64,000 bases of DNA, from contig NZ_NWTM01000001.1 in the NCBI RefSeq assembly GCF_004137795.1, positions 2,655,229 through 2,719,228 on the forward strand. Direction: 5' to 3'. Every line of letters begins with the position of its first letter. Positions within the stretch are counted from its first letter, which is position 1. The DNA is from Pectobacterium zantedeschiae (lineage in GTDB: Bacteria > Pseudomonadota > Gammaproteobacteria > Enterobacterales > Enterobacteriaceae). This document shows positions 1-7,271 of this stretch, one piece after another. Under the pieces are notes generated by a model. The model searched no databases and was not told the DNA's origin. It worked only from the letters and a program-made list of their open reading frames with translations. A program made the translations under genes and the position numbers.

Positions 1-222
1 ATCCTTATATTTTTTCTGCATGGCCGGTGATAACGGAATATCCGGCACCGGCAGATCTCGTCTATTCGACGGCTGAATAATTTCCTCTATCGATTCCAGT
101 GTCCTAAAAGTTGCCGAGCATTCAATATTCCGGCACTGGTGATAACGCTGCTTGACGTTCTCCGATAACAGGCGACTGGTACGGGCATGGGCGGCATGGC
201 CGCAGAACGGGCAATGCATCAT
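1..222 (-). CDS. Ogr/Delta-type zinc-finger late activator (partial)
   Basis: The reading frame is open from the ATG at 222 to the left window edge, giving 74 codons with no stop, so the C-terminus is missing. The N-terminus reads MMHCPFCGHAAHART, followed by YHQCRNIECSATF. This is the CxxC...CxxxxC zinc finger of the P2 Ogr / P4 Delta family (established family knowledge). These proteins activate late promoters of P2-like phages and of the P4 sid operon through TGT-N12-ACA sites. The ATG overlaps the stop of the upstream sid gene (ATGA). Gene order sid then delta matches P4, which suggests that psu lies just outside the window. Identification is by motif and context. Confidence 0.85.
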   Translation of the reverse strand, partial: MMHCPFCGHAAHARTSRLLSENVKQRYHQCRNIECSATFRTLESIEEIIQPSNRRDLPVPDIPLSPAMQKKYKD

Positions 223-980
223 ACTTTTTGGCTCCGTGTTTTTAATGCTTCCTCTTTTTCTTTCAATTCCTGAAAAAATACCGTCCGTCTTGCCAGGCTG
301 GATACCGGTGCAAAATCGGCATGCGGCAATGAGGGCACGTTCAGCCCCAGCGATGACAGCACTGGCTCGTTGCTCATATCAAAACGGTAGTTATTCGTTT
401 TCGCCTTGAGCTTTTCAGTAACCAAATCCATTACCACTTTTTCGGGATTCTGATAGGCGAGACCCTGAGTAAGTTCAGAGGTGGTGATATCCAGCATATG
501 CCGCTTTAACTTAATCGCCCGGATCACGTTTGCACTGATGGTATTTAACGCCTGATTAAACTCCCATTCTGCGTAGTCTCGCAGGGCACTGGCGTGAGCG
601 TTACAACAATCTTTTGCTGAGGTGTGGCATTTCGCTTTTTGCCTGAGCTGGTCGATTTCTAACTGTGCCAGCAAGCCGTCATACTCCTGTGCCAGTTCGC
701 GCTGTGCCAGCCGCTGTAATTGCTGGTTTTTCAGTTCTTCCGTCATTTTGCCACGGGCGGCAAGAAAACGCGTACGCCAGTCAGTATCGGAAAGCTGATT
801 TTCCGCTTCCGTATTGGTTTTCTGTTCTTTGGCACGGGCAATCGCGGTATCGATGTTATCCAGCTCACTCGCATTAACGGTGTGCGCTTTCCGCATTCTC
901 AGGTAATAGTCTGTCGCTTTTGTCAGCGTATCCGGCAGGGGATTAACGGGTTTAGTGTCTGGTGTGGTTGTCTGGCTCAT
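219..980 (-). CDS. sid: P4-type capsid size determination protein Sid
   Basis: The protein has 253 residues, close to P4 Sid (about 244). A central block (DWRTRF...ARGKM-EELK...RLAQRELAQEYDGL) and a C-terminal block (NEPVLSSLGLNVPSLPHADF) match what I remember of P4 Sid. Sid forms an external scaffold that makes the helper phage capsid assemble at the small T=4 size. It is predicted to be strongly helical and charged, as expected for a scaffold. I chose the ATG at 980 over the one at 986 because the GGAG at 988-991 is well spaced only for the former. The gene is first in the late operon, and its stop overlaps the start of the Ogr/Delta gene. It is intact, so the satellite's late module may still work. 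Confidence 0.85.
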   Translation of the reverse strand: MSQTTTPDTKPVNPLPDTLTKATDYYLRMRKAHTVNASELDNIDTAIARAKEQKTNTEAENQLSDTDWRTRFLAARGKMTEELKNQQLQRLAQRELAQEYDGLLAQLEIDQLRQKAKCHTSAKDCCNAHASALRDYAEWEFNQALNTISANVIRAIKLKRHMLDITTSELTQGLAYQNPEKVVMDLVTEKLKAKTNNYRFDMSNEPVLSSLGLNVPSLPHADFAPVSSLARRTVFFQELKEKEEALKTRSQKV

Positions 981-1017
981 GGTCATTGCTCCATTGGGGT
1001 TAGTGTCTGGTGGCTAT

Positions 1018-1072
1018 TGTGCAATTCACCACACAACCCCCGCTATCTGAGCCTGTCCTGTCATCGGCCACA
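1018..1072 (-). promoter_or_regulatory. Candidate sid promoter with two Ogr/Delta-type sites
   Basis: TGT-N12-ACA at 1018-1035 sits in a larger dyad (TTGTG...CACAA). A second, slightly off site (TGT-N13-ACA) lies at 1054-1072. Their centres are about 37 bp apart. P4 late promoters carry two Delta/Ogr sites centred near -55 and -18 (established knowledge), which is the same spacing. The region lies 38 bp upstream of the sid start. No transcription start can be read from sequence. Confidence 0.5.
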
Positions 1073-1138
1073 CAAAACAATCTCACCCTTAGCCGGTTTG
1101 CCCGATTTAAAACCAAATCTTTTATAAAACTATTCACT

Positions 1139-1232
1139 ACTCTTCACCTGAGAAAAAAGAATAGATAAATCAATAAATAAATAGGTGAATGGTTGATAAG
1201 AAACTCTTCACCGAGTGTTCACACTGTTCACC
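1139..1232. other. Iteron cluster, candidate P4-type ori
   Basis: AT-rich DNA between sid and vis carries repeated decamers: actcttcacc at 1139-1148 and 1203-1212, gttcac at 1217-1222, and actgttcacc at 1223-1232. The last is the reverse complement of ggtgaacagt. P4 alpha binds type I iterons of the form GGTGAACAG in ori and crr (as I recall). The AT-rich stretch with the aataaat motif at 1168-1182 would suit an unwinding region. The function is inferred. Confidence 0.45.
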
Positions 1233-1518
1233 CGGTTTTTTGAGCCTTTTTTCTGGCGAGCGGTTTTTACGATGTTATTTCCTATAAATAGCGCGGTGAT
1301 TAATAGCCATAAACACGTAGACTTTTCTCAAATGAGAAACAAAGGAAAACTAAGAGAAACAATGACAATCCGGTGGCAAACAAAGCCTGTTTTTTGCTCA
1401 CCGATGACACAACAGCCCCTTGTTGCCAGCCCTGAAAATATTCACATAATAGCGAGCTACCAGAGAAATCCAGCGCCATCCGGCCAGAGCCGAGTGGACA
1501 TTAACGAGGTAGCGTCAC

Positions 1519-1779
1519 ATGTTGTCAGCCCCATCCCCAACTCCCATTCCTGCTGTGCCCCCGATGCCACTTCATCCGGCCAGAGAGCGCTTAATGCGCC
1601 TGCCGGAAGTGCTGCACGTCACCGGTATTTCCCGCTCGACGCTGTACGAGCTGAGCAGCCGCAAAGCCTTTCCCGCCAACGTTTCGCTGGGTGGGAAAAG
1701 TGTCGCGTGGGTTGAGTCCGAAATTCATCACTGGGTGGCCGAGCGTATCGCCGCCCGTCAACAGGAGAGCCACGCATGA
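1519..1779 (+). CDS. vis: AlpA/Vis-type transcriptional regulator
   Basis: This 86-residue protein has the AlpA-family MerR-like helix-turn-helix: RLMRLPEV...TGISRSTLYEL, then FPANVSLGGKSVAWVESEIHHW and a basic tail. In P4, Vis is both an excisionase and a repressor of the late promoter, and it sits in this position between the late operon and the replication operon (family knowledge). The ATG at 1519 has a GAGGT eight bases upstream. Internal Mets at 1564 and 1594 are alternatives and would remove a proline-rich N-terminus. The stop overlaps the next start (ATGA), so it opens the plus-strand operon. Confidence 0.8.
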   Translation: MLSAPSPTPIPAVPPMPLHPARERLMRLPEVLHVTGISRSTLYELSSRKAFPANVSLGGKSVAWVESEIHHWVAERIAARQQESHA

Positions 1780-2000
1780 TCACCTTAACTATCGCCGGGC
1801 AGTCAGTCACACTTGATGAGCGGGAAGCCCTCAGTCTGTGCGATCAACTGTTTCCCGCCATCCGTAACCCGGCCACCGTTGCCGCCCGTGAACAGCGTTT
1901 CGGTGCGTTGCTGCTGAGCGTTGCACCGACGCCCGCCGCCTCTGATTCACCCCGGCGTTACTGTGCATCCCGTGCCGGTGATGCGCTGACCAACTGCTGA
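1776..2000 (+). CDS. Small satellite ORF, function unknown
   Basis: This ORF encodes 74 residues. The N-terminal part (MITLTIAGQSVTLDERE...LCDQLFPAI) looks like genuine protein sequence. The tail is rich in Ala, Ser and Arg. The start codon overlaps the vis stop by four bases, which points to translational coupling. Short ORFs directly after vis are usual in P4-type satellites, but I do not recognise a family. The ORF ends just before a strong hairpin with a T tract at 2032-2057. Confidence 0.5.
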   Translation: MITLTIAGQSVTLDEREALSLCDQLFPAIRNPATVAAREQRFGALLLSVAPTPAASDSPRRYCASRAGDALTNC

Positions 2001-2008
2001 GGCTGTTC

Positions 2009-2740
2009 ATGACTGCGCAATTTATCCGTTTCCCCGGCTTGCCTGCCGGGGCTTTTTGGCGTTATAGTTCTGCCGCTGCCGCAAAATCGGTAGCCGGGAT
2101 TGGCGTCCCGAGCAACTCAACGGCGACACCAGACGCGCCATGCGTCTTTTTTTACGTCGCGGCCTTAGCACTATTGCATGTTGTGCGGCAGCTTTTTAGC
2201 CGTTATTGCATCCAAACAATGGTGGCTCAGGCAGGGCAGCCTTCGGGCTGGCCGGTATTCGTTGAGGCCGGTTACGCCAACCCTGTCTGGGCTACCACCA
2301 ATGAAATTGGCGTTTCCGGTGGTAGCTATACATGCTACTCAACGGAGAATGCCACATGGCTACGACCCTCACCCCGTCACACCCGCAATTTACCTTCTTG
2401 TTTCTGGCTGTGCGCCGCGCCGAATTACGCGCCTTACCGCACCGTGAAGCCGTTATCGCCCCGGATGAAATCAGCGCCCGCCGTTTGCTGGCACGTGACT
2501 ATGTACTGGCTTTTGCTGGCCGTCTCCCTGTTCAGGGGGCTAGCCATGTTTGATTCTACCCCGCTGACCCTTGATGAAATCGCCGACCAGTGCCGCGCTC
2601 TGACGCACGCCGTCATCGAGCTGGATAACCCGGTAGCCAAAGAGGTACTGACGTTTGTACTGGCCGAACGGCTGGAGCTGCTGGCCGTTACGCTGCAAAG
2701 CCCGGAAGCGCCGGAAACTGACAACGGGGTGAGCGCATGA
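2009..2740 (+). CDS. Ash-family-like reading frame (extent uncertain)
   Basis: The frame is open for 243 codons. Residues 71-115 ([20 protein letters not shown], then [17 protein letters not shown]) match the Ash-protein family often annotated in P4-like elements. The first 60 residues overlap two terminators, so translation probably begins at an internal Met such as 2219. The last 64 codons form a plausible protein by themselves, listed separately at 2546. The same DNA encodes an Icd-like protein in another frame (2356-2553), so at least part of this frame may be incidental. The Ash resemblance is seen at sequence level; the biological role of the family is not clear to me. Confidence 0.4.
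   Translation: MTAQFIRFPGLPAGAFWRYSSAAAAKSVAGIGVPSNSTATPDAPCVFFYVAALALLHVVRQLFSRYCIQTMVAQAGQPSGWPVFVEAGYANPVWATTNEIGVSGGSYTCYSTENATWLRPSPRHTRNLPSCFWLCAAPNYAPYRTVKPLSPRMKSAPAVCWHVTMYWLLLAVSLFRGLAMFDSTPLTLDEIADQCRALTHAVIELDNPVAKEVLTFVLAERLELLAVTLQSPEAPETDNGVSA
2032..2057 (+). terminator. Intrinsic terminator in operon leader
   Basis: The stem CCCCGGC (2032-2038) pairs with GCCGGGG (2045-2051) around a six-base loop and is followed by C and five T. It lies inside the replication operon, upstream of the Ash/Icd-like frames. P4 and P1 use premature termination and a small RNA at this place for immunity. Confidence 0.65.
2131..2153 (+). terminator. Second intrinsic terminator in operon leader
   Basis: The stem AGACGC (2131-2136) pairs with GCGTCT (2142-2147), with a five-base loop and a T run through 2153. 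It is the second terminator-like hairpin within 100 bp, which suggests attenuation or processing of a short leader RNA rather than a simple gene end. Confidence 0.6.
2356..2553 (+). CDS. Icd-like host cell division inhibitor
   Basis: The 65-residue product is [20 protein letters not shown] followed by a basic linker and [14 protein letters not shown]. It resembles short proteins annotated as host cell division inhibitor Icd-like in P1/P4-type elements (recalled family; no search run). GGAG at 2344-2347 is eight bases from the ATG. A stable hairpin at 2291-2326 precedes the start and could hide or expose the translation start. Its stop overlaps the ATG at 2546 (ATGTTTGA). In P1, Icd is silenced by the C4 antisense RNA, which fits the terminator-rich leader here. 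Confidence 0.6.
   Translation: MATTLTPSHPQFTFLFLAVRRAELRALPHREAVIAPDEISARRLLARDYVLAFAGRLPVQGASHV
2546..2740 (+). CDS. Small satellite ORF, function unknown
   Basis: A 64-residue acidic helical protein ([20 protein letters not shown]...[13 protein letters not shown]). The internal ATG at 2546 has GGGGG nine bases upstream and overlaps the Icd-like stop by eight bases. The stop overlaps the next start (ATGA). This coupled arrangement supports 2546 as a real start in the longer open frame that begins at 2009. I do not recognise a family. Confidence 0.6.
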   Translation: MFDSTPLTLDEIADQCRALTHAVIELDNPVAKEVLTFVLAERLELLAVTLQSPEAPETDNGVSA

Positions 2741-3003
2741 ATAGCTTAGCCGCCCGTCTCAATAATCAGGATACCTATCCCATTCCCCACGCTGACTACC
2801 TGCGCCTGTCTCATGCGCACCGCGTTGGTGTGATGTTTCTCGATATGCTGGACGCTCAGCAATGCGGCATGACCGTCGCCAAACCCAATACGTTACCGGC
2901 CGATGATATGGCCGCACTGGTGGCGCTGCTGACTGACCAGATAGGCCACGTCATGACCCACTGTGAAGCCCAACTTTTCACCGCACGGGAGACAGCACAA
3001 TGA
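2737..3003 (+). CDS. Small satellite ORF, function unknown
   Basis: An 88-residue protein with a mostly helical look (YPIPHADYLRLSHAHRVGVM, then FLDMLDAQQCGMTVAKPN and an acidic C-terminal half). It is coupled to both neighbours by four-base ATGA overlaps, so it belongs to the vis-alpha operon. P4 carries an ORF of similar size at this position (orf88 as I recall). I cannot assign a function. Confidence 0.65.
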   Translation: MNSLAARLNNQDTYPIPHADYLRLSHAHRVGVMFLDMLDAQQCGMTVAKPNTLPADDMAALVALLTDQIGHVMTHCEAQLFTARETAQ

Positions 3004-3341
3004 ACAGCAATAATCAGTCCTGTATTCCGCTGGAAGTGCGCACCGCCGTGTACCGTCGCGCTGTGGCACAGGCCTATCTGGATAACTGCCGGGAAACCGG
3101 CATTGCCCTGAACTGCAACTTAACCGAACTGGAAATTGCCATTGCGCTGGAGCTGGAGGGCGCACATGTGCGTGAGCACGGCACCGCCACCGGGATGGAA
3201 ATCGCCTGCGCCATGTTGGGCGATATGGTGCAGCCCACGTTACTGACCGATAAACCCCGGTTAACCGCGCTGGGGCACATCATCATGGGGGAGCTGTGCC
3301 AGTGTGCGACAGCTTCCACCCCAACCACCACACTGCATTAA
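3000..3341 (+). CDS. DUF5375-like satellite protein
   Basis: A 113-residue protein with LEVRTAVYRRAVAQAYLDNC near the N-terminus and LTALGHIIMGELCQ near the C-terminus. The RTAVYRRAVA block resembles P4 orf106-type proteins (DUF5375, recalled). It sits directly before alpha, as in P4, and ends 10 bases before the alpha start. Function is unknown. Confidence 0.6.
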   Translation: MNSNNQSCIPLEVRTAVYRRAVAQAYLDNCRETGIALNCNLTELEIAIALELEGAHVREHGTATGMEIACAMLGDMVQPTLLTDKPRLTALGHIIMGELCQCATASTPTTTLH

Positions 3342-3351
3342 GGGGCGACGC

Positions 3352-5679
3352 ATGGCACACCTTACCGTGACACAGGCCGTGAAACGCGCCAGCGGCCACT
3401 GGCCTCAACTGCTCCCGGCCGTGGGTATCCGCATTGATGCCACCGGGCAGCATACCGCCTGCCCGATGTGCGAGGGCAAAGACCGTTTCCGCTTCGATAA
3501 CAAAGAAGGGCGCGGCACATGGTTCTGTAACCAGTGCGGTGCAGGGGATGGCCTGAATCTGGTGGAGAAAGCCCTGAACCTGACGCCGACAGAAGCTGCC
3601 CTGAAAGTAGGCGCATGGCTGGGCGACCTGCCGGACAGCCCGGTAGCGTCAACACCTGACGACGCAGACAGCGAGGCCGCCCGGCAACGGGCGGCGGTTC
3701 AGGCACAGGCGAAACTGAAAGAGGCGGTGACACAACCCGGTAACGCCTACCTGAATGCCAAAGGCTGGCCGGATATCGCCATGCCAACCTTACAGGGTAA
3801 GCCGCTGCGCGTGGGCGGTATCACCTATCAGCCCGGTGACGCACTGGTGCCACTGACCACACCGGACGGTGAAGTAGTCAATCTCCAGCTTATCAATGCA
3901 CAGGGCGACAAGCGCACGTTAAAAGGTGGACAGGTCAAAGGCACCTTTCACGCTTTCAGCGGCAAGCAGGCCAGCGTTATCTGGCTGGCCGAGGGCTACG
4001 CCACCGGCTTAACGCTGCATCAGTTAACCGGTGATGCGGTGTATGTCGCGCTCAGCGCCAACAATCTGCCATCCCTTGCCCGTGAGCTGAAAACCCGCCA
4101 CCCGGCGGTTACGCTGCTGATAGCGGCTGACCGGGACGAGAACGGCACCGGCCAGACCAAAGCGGAACAGGCCGCCGCTGCCGTCAATGGCCGTGTTGCG
4201 CTGCCGCCGGTGTTTGGTGACTGGAATGATGTCTATCTTGCTGAGGGTGCCGACGCCACCCGGCAGCACCTGAACGAGCTTACATTGCCGGAAAAAGCCA
4301 GCCCGTTTGCGTCGCTGGGTGAGGCTGAATTCAAGGCCATGAGCGCCAGCGAGAAAGCGGAGAAGATACGCGAACACTACCGCGATGCGCTGGCGATTGA
4401 CGCTTTCGGGGAAACGTTCTTCCAGTACCAGAACGGCGCGTGGAAAGTGTTGCCCTATCGCCTGTTAAGCCGGGATATCGCGGCGCTGTTTCAGAAGATA
4501 CAGGCACCCTTTACCGCGTCCGGGATTGGCAGCGTGTTGGACACCCTGAAACTGATTATCCCGATGCAGGAAAAGCCCCAGCGCCGGTTAATCGGTTTTC
4601 GTAACGGGGTGTTTGATACTGCCAGCGGTGAATTTAAACCGCATCGCCGGGAGCACTGGTTGAATACCGTCAATGATGTGGATTACACGCCGTTTAAGGC
4701 TGGGGAAAACCTTGCGGATAACGCCCCGCACTTCTGGCGCTGGCTGACCCGTGCCGCCGGGAACCACGCGGATAAGCAGGAGCGTATTCTGGCCGCGCTG
4801 TTTATGGTGCTGGCGAACTGCTACGACTGGCAACTGTTCCTTGAAGTCACTGGCCCCGGCGGTAGCGGGAAAAGTATTTTGGCGGAAATCGCCACCATGC
4901 TGGCCGGGGAGGACAACACCACAGCGGCCACCATCAACACCATTGAATCGTCCCGTGAACGTTCGTCGATTATCGGTTTCTCATTAATCGTACTACCGGA
5001 TCAGGAAAAATGGAGCGGTGACGGTGCAGGCATCAAGGCGATTACCGGCGGCGATGCGGTGATGGTTGACCCGAAATACCGTGATGCCTATTCCACCCGT
5101 ATTCCGGCGGTGATTCTGGCTGTGAATAACTCGCCGATGCGCTTTAGCGACCGCAGCGGCGGCGTGTCCCGTCGCCGGGTGATAATCCACTTCGGCGAAA
5201 CCATCCCTGCCAGCGAACGCGACCCCAAGCTGAAAGAGAAAATACGCGCAGAGCTGGCGGTGATTGTGCGTCACTTGATGAAACGCTTTACCGCCCCAAA
5301 CGACGCCCGGACGCTGTTACAGGCGCAGCAACACTCCGCCGAGGCGCTGGAAATCAAACGGCAGGCTGACCCGCTGGTTGATTTTTGCGGCTACCTGCTG
5401 GCACACGGTGACACCACCGGGCTGTATATGGGTAACGCCAACATTACGCCGCGCAATCCACGTAAATACCTGTACCACGCTTACCTGTCTTTTATGGAGT
5501 CACACGGCCACCAGAAGCCCATCAGCCTGACGGCCTTTGGTAAGGTGCTGCCTAACATGATGTCGGAATACGGGCAGACGTACCTCAAGGGGCGAACCAA
5601 TCAGGGCATACAGACTAACCTTGAACTGAAAGACGAATCAGACGCCGACTGGCTGCCCAAATGCGAGATAGCGAGATAG
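3352..5679 (+). CDS. P4-type replication protein alpha (primase-helicase)
   Basis: 775 residues, close to P4 alpha (777). The N-terminus has a primase zinc finger (CPMCEGKDRFRF...WFCNQCGAGDGLN, residues about 36-70). A Toprim-like primase region follows (WLAEGYATGLTLHQL and IAADRDENGTGQTKAE). The C-terminal half holds the DUF5906/SF3 helicase with Walker A GPGGSGKS (near residue 505) and LPDQEKWSGDGAGIKAITGG. The C-terminal domain should bind ori/crr iterons. The frame is open further upstream, but the ATG at 3352 has AGGGG at a suitable distance. The gene appears intact. Alpha makes replication of the satellite independent of host primase and helicase (established for P4). Confidence 0.95.
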   Translation: MAHLTVTQAVKRASGHWPQLLPAVGIRIDATGQHTACPMCEGKDRFRFDNKEGRGTWFCNQCGAGDGLNLVEKALNLTPTEAALKVGAWLGDLPDSPVASTPDDADSEAARQRAAVQAQAKLKEAVTQPGNAYLNAKGWPDIAMPTLQGKPLRVGGITYQPGDALVPLTTPDGEVVNLQLINAQGDKRTLKGGQVKGTFHAFSGKQASVIWLAEGYATGLTLHQLTGDAVYVALSANNLPSLARELKTRHPAVTLLIAADRDENGTGQTKAEQAAAAVNGRVALPPVFGDWNDVYLAEGADATRQHLNELTLPEKASPFASLGEAEFKAMSASEKAEKIREHYRDALAIDAFGETFFQYQNGAWKVLPYRLLSRDIAALFQKIQAPFTASGIGSVLDTLKLIIPMQEKPQRRLIGFRNGVFDTASGEFKPHRREHWLNTVNDVDYTPFKAGENLADNAPHFWRWLTRAAGNHADKQERILAALFMVLANCYDWQLFLEVTGPGGSGKSILAEIATMLAGEDNTTAATINTIESSRERSSIIGFSLIVLPDQEKWSGDGAGIKAITGGDAVMVDPKYRDAYSTRIPAVILAVNNSPMRFSDRSGGVSRRRVIIHFGETIPASERDPKLKEKIRAELAVIVRHLMKRFTAPNDARTLLQAQQHSAEALEIKRQADPLVDFCGYLLAHGDTTGLYMGNANITPRNPRKYLYHAYLSFMESHGHQKPISLTAFGKVLPNMMSEYGQTYLKGRTNQGIQTNLELKDESDADWLPKCEIAR

Positions 5680-5698
5680 AGATACCAAATACGACGAA

Positions 5699-5718
5699 AC
5701 CGGCGCAGGCCGGTTTTT
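5699..5718 (+). terminator. Intrinsic terminator after alpha
   Basis: ACCGGC (5699-5704), loop GCAG, GCCGGT (5709-5714) and a T tract to 5718. It lies 20 bp after the alpha stop and separates the replication operon from the convergent tacAT pair. Confidence 0.8.
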
Positions 5719-5735
5719 ACTTTGGATGCATAGCC

Positions 5736-6215
5736 TTACCAGAGCGGTAGAAGCAATGTGCTTGGCTGGATTTCCGAGGGTGTAAAACCCCAGTGCAGAT
5801 AAAAAGCCTTTGCCTCTTCAGAGAGCGCATGAACCAATAATGCTTTTGTTCCCACCTGTTCAGCAACCTGCCGGGAACGCAATACTGCATCTTTCAACAG
5901 ACCTGCGCCAATCCCCCGGCGATGATAACGTTCATCAACAGCCAGACGCCCCAAGACTAATACTGGCAGCGGATCAGGCATATTACGCCGTAACGCACCC
6001 GATACGGATTGACGTTGTATGCTGCCGGTTGCCAGCGCGTAAAAGCCAACAACCTGATTCTCACCGGATTCACATACGACAAAAGTACGTGATGCCCCCA
6101 TGGTCTGATTTTTGAGTGCCTTACGCTTTAGCCATTCGTCTAGTGACGGCTCTGAACTTCGGAAATCGACTACGGCATGCTGAGGCAATAATAATTCAGG
6201 TGCCGTTATTCCCAC
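5736..6215 (-). CDS. TacT-like GNAT acetyltransferase toxin
   Basis: This 159-residue GNAT fold protein carries the acetyl-CoA loop in RLAVDERYHRRGIGAGLL (residues about 90-107) and ends EAKAFYLHWGFTPSE. The size, the SLDEWLKRKALKNQ start and the FYxxWGF end are typical of TacT/AtaT toxins, which acetylate aminoacyl-tRNA and stop translation (family knowledge). It follows a DUF1778 antitoxin and overlaps it by 10 bases. It sits just downstream of alpha in a cargo position of the satellite. Substrate tRNA cannot be predicted. Confidence 0.88.
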   Translation of the reverse strand: MGITAPELLLPQHAVVDFRSSEPSLDEWLKRKALKNQTMGASRTFVVCESGENQVVGFYALATGSIQRQSVSGALRRNMPDPLPVLVLGRLAVDERYHRRGIGAGLLKDAVLRSRQVAEQVGTKALLVHALSEEAKAFYLHWGFTPSEIQPSTLLLPLW

Positions 6216-6478
6216 GGTGATGTCCTGTTTAATAACGCCTGTAACCGCTCATTCGCAGCGACGGGTTTTTCCAGTGCGTTAATAAACGCATCGAATTGTG
6301 AGTCATCAACCAGAAACAGGCGTTGATCCAGTAGAACCTCTTCTGCCTCACGACAGGCGGCCTCAAGGATAAAATCAGTACGTGACTTTGAAAGCAGCTT
6401 CGCGGCAACGTCTATCAGTTCCCGTTGTGATGACTTAGCCCGAATGTTGATCGGCGCTTCTTTTGCTTCGGTTCTCAT
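6206..6478 (-). CDS. TacA-like DUF1778 antitoxin
   Basis: A 90-residue protein with an N-terminal ribbon-helix-helix (INIRAKSSQRELIDVAAKLL, then SKSRTDFILEAACREAEE) and a C-terminal toxin-neutralising tail ending LLNRTSPWE. DUF1778 proteins bind and block GNAT toxins and autorepress the operon. The gene precedes the toxin, overlapping it. Two inverted repeats lie directly upstream of its start (6488-6544) and suit an RHH operator. Confidence 0.88.
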   Translation of the reverse strand: MRTEAKEAPINIRAKSSQRELIDVAAKLLSKSRTDFILEAACREAEEVLLDQRLFLVDDSQFDAFINALEKPVAANERLQALLNRTSPWE

Positions 6479-6487
6479 AATCGCCCA

Positions 6488-6544
6488 TTGTATAGCTAAT
6501 CGTTATACAAAAATCATAGCCAATTGTGTAGTAAATAGCTACAC
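6488..6544 (-). promoter_or_regulatory. Candidate tacA operator, two inverted repeats
   Basis: Repeat one is TTGTATA (6488-6494) with TATACAA (6504-6510). Repeat two is GTGTAG (6526-6531) with CTACAC (6539-6544). They begin 10 bp upstream of the tacA ATG, so they probably overlap the promoter. Binding by the TacA RHH domain is inferred. Confidence 0.5.
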
Positions 6545-6566
6545 GCCTATTAAATTTCACTGTGGG

Positions 6567-6680
6567 GTAACGAGTGACTCATCACCTGTTCATCAACTCA
6601 TCACCCATTAATACATTGATTCATAAAAATAAAAATCCGTAGTGAAGAGAGTGAACAGTTTTATGCAAAATCTTTTTATT
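6567..6680. repeat. crr-like repeat block, copy 1
   Basis: AT-rich block with opposed iteron-like words acctgttcat (6584-6593) and gtgaacag (6651-6658). Positions 6644-6680 are a 37-bp perfect direct repeat of 7910-7946, with looser similarity upstream. The iteron words match those of the candidate ori at 1139-1232. P4 has a cis-required replication region (crr) near alpha, so a crr role is plausible. Confidence 0.55.
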
Positions 6681-6686
6681 GGGATG

Positions 6687-7271
6687 TCAGAGAATGCTTT
6701 TCTCAAAAATATCGGCTAATGGTCGAATATTGCCGTGGTATCCGGCCACGTTAGCCGCCAACCATTCCTGAACGCCGATCTTTTCGAAAGAGACACCATA
6801 GCCACAATTGATAATCATATGCTCGAACAGTAAACGCTGAGAACGTCCATTGCCTTCCCGAAACGGGTGAATTACATTCAAATCTGAATAATATTCTGCT
6901 AACTGAGTTATTAGCGCTGGACGTTCAAGGCCTTGTAAAAAATCATCATTGGATAGCCGTGTAAAAATTTTATTGGCTTCAATTTCGATACGGGATACGG
7001 TGCAGAAACGTGTTTGACCTTTAGAAATATCGATACACCGCATTTCTCCTGCCCAATCGAATAAATCCCCGAATATTTTCCCGTGCAGCCCACACCAATA
7101 ATGTAAATCGTAAGGCGGTTCTTCAAAATCAATATCGAGAACAGCCAATTCGGATAGTTGACGCTCCGCATCGTCGAATTGGCTGTCATCATTGATGCCG
7201 AGCTTATTTATCAGAACATCGCTATCAGGATAGGTATAAGGATCTTGCCCTGAGCCGTATTTATCAGACAT
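6687..7271 (-). CDS. Fic-domain AMPylating toxin
   Basis: A 194-residue protein with the full Fic motif HPFREGNGRSQR (His at residue 135 from this start) and the upstream flap region (CIDISKGQTRFC). The motif is complete, so nucleotidyl transfer from ATP to a target protein is expected. FicT relatives AMPylate DNA gyrase and topoisomerase IV (established for some members). No inhibitory (S/T)xxxE(G/N) helix is seen at its own N- or C-terminus, so it should need a separate antitoxin. The ATG at 7271 overlaps the stop of the upstream gene by eight bases and has AAGGCGAG upstream. The adjacent 37-bp repeat ends seven bases from its stop. Confidence 0.9.
   Translation of the reverse strand: MSDKYGSGQDPYTYPDSDVLINKLGINDDSQFDDAERQLSELAVLDIDFEEPPYDLHYWCGLHGKIFGDLFDWAGEMRCIDISKGQTRFCTVSRIEIEANKIFTRLSNDDFLQGLERPALITQLAEYYSDLNVIHPFREGNGRSQRLLFEHMIINCGYGVSFEKIGVQEWLAANVAGYHGNIRPLADIFEKSIL

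Noticed and set aside
1215-1715. 166-codon open frame on the plus strand
   Set aside because: It overlaps vis in another frame and the candidate ori; its composition does not look like protein, and vis has family support.
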